DNA from: Alphaproteobacteria bacterium
GTDB lineage: Bacteria > Pseudomonadota > Alphaproteobacteria > RF32 > CAG-239
Direction of reading: 5' to 3'
Assembly: GCA_017457005.1 (NCBI GenBank)
Contig: JAFTII010000012.1
Span: forward strand, 1-39,188
Length of the DNA: 39,188 bases
Of the stretch, positions 25,247 to 33,115 are shown piece after piece; positions within the stretch are counted from its first letter, which is position 1, and every line of letters begins with the position of its first letter. A program made the position numbers and the translations under genes. A model generated the notes under the pieces. That model saw only the letters and a program-made list of their open reading frames with translations, did no database searches and was not told where the DNA came from.

Positions 25247-25252
25247 ATTATA
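25247..25252 (-). promoter_or_regulatory. -10 element of the MCE operon
   Basis: A perfect TATAAT on the minus strand (25252-25247) ends 22 bp before the ATG at 25224, with GATA before it. The -35 region is A-rich with no good match. Confidence 0.4.
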
Positions 25253-25370
25253 TCAATAACTTAAAATAAATGTTTTGTCATTAAAGATTTTGAAAAATAA
25301 AAATAATTGTTAAAATTTTAATTTTTTTTTGTTATTCTTTCAGTAAAATTAAATGGTTTTGTGAGGGATA

Positions 25371-26084
25371 ATGTTAGTTGTAAAAAAAATATCCAAATCA
25401 TTCGGAAATATAATAGCCGTTAATTCCGTTAATTTTTGTTTGAAAAAAGGCGTTACGGCTTTATTAGGACCAAATGGTGCCGGTAAAACGACATTACTCA
25501 GAATGCTTAGCGGATATTATGTGCCGGATGAAGGAGAGATATTAGTTAACGGCAATTCATTGGAAAATGATCGGCTAAATGCATTAAAATCTTTTGCTTA
25601 TGTGCCGGAAAACGGTGCGTTGTATCCGGAAATGACCGTGGCAGAATATGTGCGGTTTATGGCGAATATTTACCGTCTTAGTGAAGAAAACTTTGTGGAT
25701 AATTTGGCATCATTAATAAAAGAATTGCGGTTGGAAAAAGTTATAAATCGCCAATGCGAAAAATTATCTAAAGGATTTAAACGCAGAGTTGCTTTGGCTG
25801 GAGCTTTGGTACACAGACCGCAAATATTGATTTTGGATGAACCGACAGAAGGGTTGGATCCGAATCAGAAATTTTTAATCAGAGATTTTTTGCGCAATTA
25901 CGGTAAATTGCATACCGTGTTAATTTCCACGCATGTGATGGAAGAGGTAGAAGCTTTTGCAGATAGGGTATTGTTGCTCAACCATGGTAAATTAATTTGC
26001 GATACCACACCTGACGGTTTAAAGAGCCTTACACCGGCAAATGATATAGAAGCAGCTTTCAGAGCTATGACTTTTGATAAGTGA
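25371..26084 (+). CDS. ABC transporter ATP-binding protein (GldA-like)
   Basis: 237 residues. Walker A GPNGAGKTT at 33-41, signature LSKGFKRRVALAGALVHRP (LSKGF instead of LSGGQ), Walker B ILILDEPTEGLDP and the switch His in ISTHVMEE. It powers an ABC-2 type exporter together with the two or three genes behind it. The closest known arrangement is GldA-GldF-GldG, the gliding-motility ABC module of Bacteroidetes, which also occurs in other phyla as an exporter of unknown substrate. GAGGG sits 4 bases before the ATG; the next gene starts 6 bp after its stop. Confidence 0.9.
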   Translation: MLVVKKISKSFGNIIAVNSVNFCLKKGVTALLGPNGAGKTTLLRMLSGYYVPDEGEILVNGNSLENDRLNALKSFAYVPENGALYPEMTVAEYVRFMANIYRLSEENFVDNLASLIKELRLEKVINRQCEKLSKGFKRRVALAGALVHRPQILILDEPTEGLDPNQKFLIRDFLRNYGKLHTVLISTHVMEEVEAFADRVLLLNHGKLICDTTPDGLKSLTPANDIEAAFRAMTFDK

Positions 26085-26090
26085 GGAATT

Positions 26091-26819
26091 ATGTTTGAAA
26101 ATGTTCTTACGATTTTTTTGAAAGAATTCAGATCTTATTTTTTAAGTAAGATGGTATGGTTTATTTTTGTCAGTTTCTCGTTATTTTTGGTTGCCGGTTT
26201 TTTCCTTTATCCTTATGCCGGCAGTATAGGAGAAGCCGAATTATCACCTTTTTTCAGGTTGCAGCTTAATTTGTTTATATTTGTTGTGCCGGCTCTTACC
26301 ATTAAAATTTGGTGTGATGAAAAAAAGCAAGGTACGATGGAACTTACACTAAGTTTGCCGGTAAGTTACACAGCATTGGTCGGCGGAAAGTTTTTGGCAC
26401 TGTGGGGCTTGTGTGGTTTGCTGATGTTTTCAACCATAGGTACATGGCTTTTATATGCAATATTTTGCGGAGTTAATAATAGTGCCGTATTGATGAATTA
26501 TTTGTTTTTGTGGATTGCTTGCGGGGCATTGTGCGCTCTTAGTATGTTGATTTCTACCAGTAGTGAGCAGCCGGTGAGTACTTATGTAATATCTTTGGCT
26601 TTGTGTTTAGCTTTGGTAATGGTTAATGTTTCGGATTTGTTATTGGGAGAGAATGCGACGGAAGCGGTTATTTTGGCAAGTGACAGTTTAAGTTTTAAGT
26701 ATAATTTTTTGAATTTGATATCGGGAAGAATCTCTTTGGCAGCAATTTTCTACTATTTAAGTATAATGGTTTTATGTCTGTGGATGAACGTGATAACCAT
26801 CGGATGGCGGAGAAAATAA
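26091..26819 (+). CDS. ABC-2 type permease (GldF-like)
   Basis: 242 residues with six predicted membrane spans (about 20-42, 60-76, 100-122, 138-160, 165-185, 212-235). The sequence ILKEFRSYFLSKMVWFIFV at the N-terminus and WCDEKKQGTMELTLSLPVSYTALVGGKFLALW in the first cytoplasmic loop are typical of GldF/ABC-2 permeases; the E-x-K-x-G-T-x-E loop contacts the ATPase. The substrate is unknown. It lies between the ATPase gene and the GldG-like gene, with 6 and 1 bp gaps. Confidence 0.87.
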   Translation: MFENVLTIFLKEFRSYFLSKMVWFIFVSFSLFLVAGFFLYPYAGSIGEAELSPFFRLQLNLFIFVVPALTIKIWCDEKKQGTMELTLSLPVSYTALVGGKFLALWGLCGLLMFSTIGTWLLYAIFCGVNNSAVLMNYLFLWIACGALCALSMLISTSSEQPVSTYVISLALCLALVMVNVSDLLLGENATEAVILASDSLSFKYNFLNLISGRISLAAIFYYLSIMVLCLWMNVITIGWRRK

Positions 26820-26820
26820 T

Positions 26821-28659
26821 ATGTTGAAAAAAACTCAATTTGCGTTTGTCGGTATATGTTTGTTGGCAACTTTCATTTGTATTAATATTGCAGTTTCTTT
26901 ACTTGGCAGAAAACTTACATTAGATGTAACAAATGATCAAAGATACAGTATTGGTCAAGAGACTAAAGATTGGCTGAAGTCAAATGAAAAAGATATTTAT
27001 GTTCGTTTGTATATATCTGCAGATTGGAAAGGAAAATACCAACTTAAAGAATATTCAACCGATGTATTAAGATTATTGGAAGAATATCAGTTAGCTTCAA
27101 ATAATAAATTAAGTATAAAGGTGATTGAAGTCAGACCATTGTCGGTAGCAGCGGCGGAAGCTAAAAAATACGGACTTGAGGGAGATAAAACGGAAAATTG
27201 GTTTGGGCTAATTGTATCTGATGAAAACGGAAGTATGAGGACAATTCCGTATCTCAATCCGGAACGTAAAAATTATTTGGAATATGATATTACCAAAACA
27301 TTAAAAAGTCTCGGTAAAGTTAACAAACCCAGAGTAGGAGTGTTATCATCAGAAATTACGGTTAAAGCCAGTCAAAATAAATTAGATTATCGTAAGGATT
27401 GGCCGATAATATCAGCGTTAAAGGACAAATTTGAATTTAAGCCTATAAATTCTAAGACGGGATTTATAGATGATGATTTGGATGTCTTGATGATAATTAA
27501 TCCGAAAGAAATTTCTGAATTAACTTCATACGCAATTGATCAATATTTATTACGTGGCGGAAATTTGTTGATTTTTGCAGATCCGTTATCAGAGGAAGCA
27601 TTGCGTAATAAAACATTGGTATATGCGCCGACCGGATTAGAAAAAATATTTGAAAAAATGGGAATTAACTATAATGCTAAATTTCTGACAGTTGATTTTA
27701 AGCATAACCGTTATGCAAATGTTGATGAGACCAATAAAGACAGGTATCCGCTTTGGTTAACGGTATTTCCTAAACAGGATAATCACAAAATATTGCATAA
27801 TCTTGAACCGGTACAAATGAATACCAGTGGTTTTATGTGGTTGGAAAATAGAGATAAATTGGTGCATCAGGTCTTGCTTTCATCTTCTGAAGACAGTGGA
27901 ATTGCTCTGACTATTGATGCTTTAGATTCTTCTTATGGTATAATGATGGATAATGTTGAAAAAACAGATGAAAAGCTAAATCTCGGAGTTTTGGTGGAAG
28001 GTTACTTTTTATCGTCTTATATGGAACCATATTTAAAAACAGAAAAATATATATCAGGAGAATATGCTTTTAGAAGTTTGTCCGTACGGCCCAGTAAGGT
28101 TATTGTTGTGACTGACAGTGATATGCTGAATGCGGATTTATGGAATAAAAACAATTCCGTTAAGCAGGATGCAAATTCTTATGTTCCTTATGGAGGAAAC
28201 CTTACATTTGTAGAACGAGCTTTAGGATATTTGAGCGGAGAACAAAGTTTGCTTCCTTCCGAGAAAAAAAACAGAGTTAATGTTTGGCCGCTAAATGTGG
28301 TTATTCAAGCAATTTCGGAAAGAATTTATGCTTCGGAAAAAGCTGAAATTAATAATGAGTTGGCTGATTTGAATTTGCTGCAAGATGATATTGATGCTTT
28401 GATTGAAGAGCAAGGAAATATTCCTTCCGTAAAAATTGTCAGAGAAATAGAGAATATTCAAAGAAGGCAACTTGAGCTTAAGCAAAAGCAAGAAAAACTT
28501 AAATATAAAATCAGATTGTTAAGTAAAGTTCTTTTTGTATTATGGTTGCTGATTAATTTTATAATGCCGATAGCCTTTATTGCCATCGCAGTACAGATAA
28601 TGAATTTATTTAATCGTAAGAAATCTGAATTGGCGGAGAAAATTGCAGATGAAAAGTAG
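26821..28659 (+). CDS. GldG-like ABC transporter accessory protein
   Basis: 612 residues: an N-terminal membrane span (about 10-27), a large periplasmic region and a C-terminal span (about 575-600). The extracytoplasmic part has the GldG pattern: LDVTNDQRYSIGQETKDWLKS, the Y-S-x-E/D-V-L-x-LLEEYQ segment, and a ThuA/GATase-like region with MIINPKEI...YLLRGGNLLIFADPL. A charged coiled coil (about 500-570) precedes the last span. Comparable proteins are called Gldg family or DUF4350-type. It probably forms the permease partner with the DUF4340 protein, whose gene overlaps its end. Confidence 0.85.
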   Translation: MLKKTQFAFVGICLLATFICINIAVSLLGRKLTLDVTNDQRYSIGQETKDWLKSNEKDIYVRLYISADWKGKYQLKEYSTDVLRLLEEYQLASNNKLSIKVIEVRPLSVAAAEAKKYGLEGDKTENWFGLIVSDENGSMRTIPYLNPERKNYLEYDITKTLKSLGKVNKPRVGVLSSEITVKASQNKLDYRKDWPIISALKDKFEFKPINSKTGFIDDDLDVLMIINPKEISELTSYAIDQYLLRGGNLLIFADPLSEEALRNKTLVYAPTGLEKIFEKMGINYNAKFLTVDFKHNRYANVDETNKDRYPLWLTVFPKQDNHKILHNLEPVQMNTSGFMWLENRDKLVHQVLLSSSEDSGIALTIDALDSSYGIMMDNVEKTDEKLNLGVLVEGYFLSSYMEPYLKTEKYISGEYAFRSLSVRPSKVIVVTDSDMLNADLWNKNNSVKQDANSYVPYGGNLTFVERALGYLSGEQSLLPSEKKNRVNVWPLNVVIQAISERIYASEKAEINNELADLNLLQDDIDALIEEQGNIPSVKIVREIENIQRRQLELKQKQEKLKYKIRLLSKVLFVLWLLINFIMPIAFIAIAVQIMNLFNRKKSELAEKIADEK

Positions 28660-29599
28660 TAAGATTATAAAGACGGCAAGCGGATTAGCATTAGGCAGTT
28701 TGGGATTGTTGTTGTTTGCTTTGTTGGCGGTTAATTTGCGATTTCCCGCGCAGTCATACGGACGCTTAATTTTTGCAGAAAGTTTTGCGTCCGGTACGGA
28801 TGTAGATAAGATAGAGATTGTTTCAGAAAATGAAATGGTAACATTAGAGCATAATGGAGAATATTGGTATGTAAAAGAGGCTGATGATTATCATACTAAT
28901 ATTGTATTGTTGAATAATACGTTATTAAATCTTAATAATGCTACCTATTATGCGAAAAGAGATTTTTCTTCAGAGTTATTAAAAGAGTTAGAACTTGATG
29001 AAAAAGGGATAAGAATTAGAACTTTTGCCAAAAACAAAAAACTTAATGATATTGTTGTCGGGAAAAAAGCACAAAACAGAAATTTATGGTATATAAAGCC
29101 GGATAATAAAAATGAAATATGGTTGGCTGATGGTAATTTTATGTTGCCTAAAGAATTTTATTCTTGGATAATGCAACCGATTTTAGAATTTCCGGCTGAT
29201 ATGGTAAAAGCGATTCAAAGTGATGATGATAAAATATACAGACCAGCACCAAGAGCCGGATTTTTGAATAAAAATAATTTGCCGGTACCGATTGTTCCGA
29301 TATTGGAGGTCGCTAATTATATTTTAGCAGAAGATGTCAGAAAAGTTGAAAATTTTAATAAAAACAATTATACCCTCCATAGAAAGTTAACATTTTCCGT
29401 GTTTGGCGGGTTGATTATAACTTATGATATTTATTCAAATGGCACGGAATATTGGATGATAATAAATTTAGGGTCAGTACCTCTACCAAAACAAGAAGTT
29501 AATGCTTATATTAAAACCAACAGACTTTTCTATGACGGGTGGGTATTTAAATTACCTGAAGTTATCGGAAGTGTGTTGTTCGGAGTATCTTTAAAATAA
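28649..29599 (+). CDS. DUF4340 domain protein
   Basis: About 316 residues. The N-terminal membrane span (about 9-31) is followed by an extracytoplasmic beta-rich DUF4340 domain (VDKIEIVSENEMVTLEHNGEYWYVK...LLNNTLLNLNNATYYAKRDF), typical of proteins coded right after GldG homologues. The track-style start at 28643 is TTG; the ATG at 28649 has GGAG at 10 bases and is preferred, giving an 11-base overlap with the GldG-like gene. DUF4340 function is unknown; the coupling suggests a periplasmic subunit of the same exporter. A histidine kinase follows 9 bp later. Confidence 0.8.
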   Translation: MKSSKIIKTASGLALGSLGLLLFALLAVNLRFPAQSYGRLIFAESFASGTDVDKIEIVSENEMVTLEHNGEYWYVKEADDYHTNIVLLNNTLLNLNNATYYAKRDFSSELLKELELDEKGIRIRTFAKNKKLNDIVVGKKAQNRNLWYIKPDNKNEIWLADGNFMLPKEFYSWIMQPILEFPADMVKAIQSDDDKIYRPAPRAGFLNKNNLPVPIVPILEVANYILAEDVRKVENFNKNNYTLHRKLTFSVFGGLIITYDIYSNGTEYWMIINLGSVPLPKQEVNAYIKTNRLFYDGWVFKLPEVIGSVLFGVSLK

Positions 29600-29608
29600 G
29601 CAAATATA

Positions 29609-30709
29609 ATGAGAAATAAAGAGAGGACTGAAAATCTTCTGTTACAAATATCTCAATTGCAACGTCGTTTTGAATTTGTAGAAAGAACGGCAAAAGTCGG
29701 TTATTGGGAATTAGATTTAAGAGCCAAAAAGTTTTATTGGTCAAAAGAAGTATATCGTATTTTTGGAGTAAAGAGTGACCGTGGATATCAACATCATAAT
29801 TTGATTAAAGATAGGATATTGCCTGAAGATATGCCGGTTTATAAGCAAAAAATACGAGTGCTGTTGCGAGATGAAGAACCGGTTGAGGGAGTTATCCGGC
29901 TTAAGAAAAAAGATGGTAGTTTGATAGATTGTTTATTTAGAGCAGATCGGTTAATAGAAAATAGTACCAGTCGTATTATCGGTATCTTTCAAGATATAAC
30001 AGATATCAGACAAAACCAAATGAACTTGCTTGCAGAAAATGATAAGATAAAAAAAGATATTGTGGTACGTGATTGGTTTATTGCTCAAGCAACACACGAT
30101 CTACGTCAACCCTTACATGCAATCAGGTTGTTTGCCGATGCTTTAGATATTGAAGAACTGACAAATGAGCAGGCACAAACAGTCTGCAAAATAAAGAACT
30201 CCATATCCAGACTTGCTGTTTTATTGGATGATTTTTTGGATGTTTCTAAATTGAACTATGGTGGATTGGTGGCACAATACAGTTGTTTTAATTTAAGCAA
30301 CTTAGTTGATAATATTTGTCATGAATATCAGAATTTTTGTGGTATTAAGATGGTTTGCAGTAATAAAGTTTCATCGGTATATGGTGATGAAATTTTAATT
30401 GAAAGAGTATTGCGCAATTTGCTTAATAATGCTTTTAAGTATGCAAAAACTAAGGTTGTATTGAAAGTCGGGTATGAAAATAATAAGCTTAAAATGAGAA
30501 TAATTGATGATGGAAAGGGGATTAGTAAAGGAGAACAAGATAAAGTTTTTAATGATTTTTATAAAATAAATAAGCAAGACGAGGGAAGCGGTTTAGGGTT
30601 AGGAATTGTTATGCGTATCATAAAAATTTTAGACGGAAGCGTTAAAATACGTTCAAAATACGGTTATTATTGTGCTTTTGAAATATCATTGCCTTTAGCG
30701 CTATGCTGA
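29609..30709 (+). CDS. PAS domain sensor histidine kinase
   Basis: 366 residues without a membrane span, so cytoplasmic. A PAS/PAC unit (about 25-135; VGYWELDLRAKKFYWSKEVYRIFGV ... GIFQDITD) is followed by HisKA with the phosphoacceptor His163 in ATHDLRQPLHAI, and HATPase_c with the N box NLLNNAFKYAK, G1 IDDGKGIS and G2 GSGLGLGI. The F box is short. The THDLRQPL type H box is common in kinases related to PdhS-like or hybrid kinases. No receiver domain or response regulator is adjacent. It follows DUF4340 by 9 bp, so it may be co-transcribed with the exporter. Confidence 0.9.
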   Translation: MRNKERTENLLLQISQLQRRFEFVERTAKVGYWELDLRAKKFYWSKEVYRIFGVKSDRGYQHHNLIKDRILPEDMPVYKQKIRVLLRDEEPVEGVIRLKKKDGSLIDCLFRADRLIENSTSRIIGIFQDITDIRQNQMNLLAENDKIKKDIVVRDWFIAQATHDLRQPLHAIRLFADALDIEELTNEQAQTVCKIKNSISRLAVLLDDFLDVSKLNYGGLVAQYSCFNLSNLVDNICHEYQNFCGIKMVCSNKVSSVYGDEILIERVLRNLLNNAFKYAKTKVVLKVGYENNKLKMRIIDDGKGISKGEQDKVFNDFYKINKQDEGSGLGLGIVMRIIKILDGSVKIRSKYGYYCAFEISLPLALC

Positions 30710-30810
30710 TGTTGAAAATTCAAGTGAAAGAATTAGATTATTATATGAAATGAACTGTTACGGACTGGTCTTTGTACTTAATGATAATCACAAGGATTGG
30801 AGGCGGGCAG

Positions 30811-31239
30811 ATGCAAGTGTATTGTGATTCCAGTTTTGATGAAAAACGGCAAATTGCCGGTATCGGCATAACAATTATAGACGGTCAAAAACGCAGAACA
30901 TTTTCTAATTGGATAAAAGCTCGTACCAATAATGAAGGCGAGCTTTTTGCTATATATTTGGCCAGTATTTTGAGTGAAGGAAAAGGAATTATTTATACGG
31001 ATTCTCAAGTGGCAATGAGTTATGTAGATAATGGCATAAAAGATAAACCTCGTACCAAAGAACAATTTATTAATCATAAATGTTGTGAATATTGGGCTTA
31101 TAAAATCCGAAAACAAAATGTGATATTAGAAAAAATTAAAGCTCATCAAAAAGTGTTTCAACTGCATCCGATGGGAAACAGAATGGCAGATTTGTTGGCA
31201 AATGAGGGGCGAGCAAAATTTTATGAAAGAGACAGATAA
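30811..31239 (+). CDS. RNase H-like protein
   Basis: 142 residues with the RNase H fold: strand 1 with Asp6 (MQVYCDSSFD), Glu44 in NNEGELFAI, Asp64 in YTDSQVAM, His112 in KAHQK and Asp127 in GNRMADLLAN complete the four-carboxylate active site. It hydrolyses RNA in RNA-DNA hybrids, if active. It is more like the bacterial and archaeal RNase HI variants than E. coli RnhA. The frame is open from 30772, but GGAGG at 30799-30803 precedes the ATG at 30811 by 7 bases. It lies alone between the kinase and the hydrogenase genes. Confidence 0.82.
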   Translation: MQVYCDSSFDEKRQIAGIGITIIDGQKRRTFSNWIKARTNNEGELFAIYLASILSEGKGIIYTDSQVAMSYVDNGIKDKPRTKEQFINHKCCEYWAYKIRKQNVILEKIKAHQKVFQLHPMGNRMADLLANEGRAKFYERDR

Positions 31240-31303
31240 TACTTGTATTTTGTTATCGGTAATGATAAATTATCTTCTGTGTAATTTTTTATGAGGTGTG
31301 ATT

Positions 31304-31555
31304 ATGGAAACTAAAGTGGCAGTAGTGGCAATTATTGCCGAAAGCAGAGATTCGGCCGAAAATATAAATGCCATCTTACATGAATACGGTCAGTATATTA
31401 TCGGGCGTATGGGATTGCCGTATAGAGAAAAAAAACTGAATATTATCAGTATTGCCGTTGATGCTCCTCATGATATTATCAGTGCAATGAGCGGAAAAAT
31501 CGGTAATTTGCCTAATGTTACGGTTAAAACGGCCTATTCAGGAAATTGTAATTAA
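31304..31555 (+). CDS. TM1266-family hydrogenase-associated regulator
   Basis: 83 residues of an ACT/NikR-C-like fold: VAVVAIIAESRDSAENINAILHEYGQYIIGRMGLP, then LNIISIAVDAPHDIISAMSGKIGNLPNVTVKTAYS. This matches the small 'iron-only hydrogenase system regulator' family (TM1266), which co-occurs with hydE, hydF and hydG. It lacks an N-terminal DNA-binding domain, so regulation of transcription is unproven. The ATG at 31304 has GAGG 7 bases upstream; a GTG at 31298 is in frame but overlaps poorly with that site. hydG starts 51 bp downstream. Confidence 0.85.
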   Translation: METKVAVVAIIAESRDSAENINAILHEYGQYIIGRMGLPYREKKLNIISIAVDAPHDIISAMSGKIGNLPNVTVKTAYSGNCN

Positions 31556-31606
31556 AAACTAAACTAACTGACGGGAAAGAGTAATCTGACCCATAAGGAG
31601 AAAATA

Positions 31607-33028
31607 ATGGTATATAATCCGAAATCAGCAAAAGCTGAAGAATTTATTTGTCATCAAGAAATATTAGATAGTTTATCTTATGCCGAAGCTAATAAAGATA
31701 ATTTGGCATTAATTGATAAAATTATAGAAAAAGCAGAGCAACGCAAAGGTTTGTTACACAGAGAGGCGTTGTTGTTGTTAGATTGTCAAGATGAAGAACG
31801 AAATCAGCGTATTTTTGCTTTGGCAGAGCAAATTAAAAAAGACTTTTATGGCAATCGTATTGTTTTGTTTGCTCCGCTTTATCTTTCAAATTACTGTGTT
31901 AACGGATGTGTGTATTGTCCGTATCATGCTAAAAATAAGGCTATTGCACGAAAAAAAATGAGCCAGGGCGAAATCAGAGAAGAAGTAAGTGCTTTGCAAA
32001 ATATGGGGCATAAGCGTTTGGCTTTGGAAGCCGGAGAAGATCCGATAAATAATCCGATAGAATATATTTTAGAATCAATAAAAACCATATATTCAATTCA
32101 ACACAAAAACGGTGCAATTCGTAGAGTTAATGTGAATATTGCAGCAACAACGGTTGAAAATTATCGTAAATTAAAAGATGCCGGTATCGGAACGTATATT
32201 TTGTTTCAAGAAACTTATAATAAAGAATCTTATGAAAAATTGCACCCGACCGGTCCAAAGCACAATTATGCTTGGCATACTGAGGCTATGGACAGAGCTA
32301 TGGAAGGTGGAATAGACGATGTGGGACTGGGTGTGCTTTATGGTCTGGAATCCTATCGTTATGAGTTCGTCGGGCAATTGATGCATGCCGAACATTTGGA
32401 AGCAGTATTTGGAGTGGGGCCGCATACTATCAGTGTGCCGAGAATTAAAAAAGCAGAGGGTATTGATCCAAATTCATTTGATAATGGTATAGATGATGAT
32501 ATTTTTGCCAAAATTATAGCTTGTATAAGAATAGCGGTACCTTATACCGGAATGATTATTTCTACCCGAGAAAGTCCGAAAGTCAGAGAGCGTGCGTTGC
32601 ATTTGGGAGTGTCGCAAATCAGCGGAGCGTCTAAAACCAGTGTGGGAGGATATGCACATCCGGAGCCGGAAGATGAGAATTCGGCTCAATTTGATGTGAG
32701 TGATAACAGAACTCTTGATGAAATTATATATTGGCTGATGAAAATGGGATATGTTCCCAGTTTTTGTACGGCTTGTTATCGGGAAGGACGTACGGGAGAC
32801 CGATTTATGGAGCTGTGTAAGTCTAAGCAAATTCAAAATTGTTGTCATCCTAATGCGTTGATGACATTGAAGGAATATTTGGTTGATTATGCTTCTGAAC
32901 AGACAAAAGAGTTGGGACAACTTCTGATACAATCTGAATTAGGTAATATTCCTAAAGACAAAGTCCGTGAATTTGTTTGTAAACATTTGGCAGAAATTGA
33001 AAAAGGAAAAAGAGATTTTTACCTTTAG
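31607..33028 (+). CDS. hydG: [FeFe]-hydrogenase maturase HydG
   Basis: A radical SAM tyrosine lyase that makes the CO and CN ligands of the H-cluster. The 473-residue protein has the SAM cluster motif C97-x3-C101-x2-C104 (YCVNGCVYCPYHAKN), the BATS-type barrel, FQETYNKESYEKLHPTGPKHNYAWH, and the C-terminal second-cluster motif C-x2-C-x22-C (FCTACYREGRTGDRFME...QNCCHPNAL), which distinguishes HydG from ThiH. Length is standard. GGAG lies 6 bases before the ATG. With the TM1266-type gene it implies an [FeFe]-hydrogenase in the cell, though hydE, hydF and hydA are not in the window. Confidence 0.95.
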   Translation: MVYNPKSAKAEEFICHQEILDSLSYAEANKDNLALIDKIIEKAEQRKGLLHREALLLLDCQDEERNQRIFALAEQIKKDFYGNRIVLFAPLYLSNYCVNGCVYCPYHAKNKAIARKKMSQGEIREEVSALQNMGHKRLALEAGEDPINNPIEYILESIKTIYSIQHKNGAIRRVNVNIAATTVENYRKLKDAGIGTYILFQETYNKESYEKLHPTGPKHNYAWHTEAMDRAMEGGIDDVGLGVLYGLESYRYEFVGQLMHAEHLEAVFGVGPHTISVPRIKKAEGIDPNSFDNGIDDDIFAKIIACIRIAVPYTGMIISTRESPKVRERALHLGVSQISGASKTSVGGYAHPEPEDENSAQFDVSDNRTLDEIIYWLMKMGYVPSFCTACYREGRTGDRFMELCKSKQIQNCCHPNALMTLKEYLVDYASEQTKELGQLLIQSELGNIPKDKVREFVCKHLAEIEKGKRDFYL

Positions 33029-33051
33029 AGGAAAATTTTGTCAAAAAAACC

Positions 33052-33080
33052 TTGATTCGTAGTTGAAAATATGATACATT
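33052..33080 (+). promoter_or_regulatory. Promoter of the PcfJ-like/LRR gene
   Basis: TTGATT (33052-33057) and TACATT (33075-33080) are 17 bp apart. The expected start site, near 33087, lies in the first arm of the palindrome described next. Confidence 0.45.
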
Positions 33081-33115
33081 GTGGCAAGTTTTGTATAAAA
33101 AGGGCTTGCCACAAT
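33078..33115. repeat. 11-bp inverted repeat over promoter and start codon
   Basis: ATTGTGGCAAG (33078-33088) and CTTGCCACAAT (33105-33115) are perfect inverted copies with a 16-bp spacer. The first arm overlaps the -10 and start site; the second ends in the ATG at 33114. The half-site TTGTGGCAA is the same as upstream of lon (3488-3515). Confidence 0.6.

Noticed and set aside
31556..31606. Riboswitch or attenuator before hydG
   Set aside because: The 51-bp gap holds only a ribosome site and no convincing stem or known aptamer.
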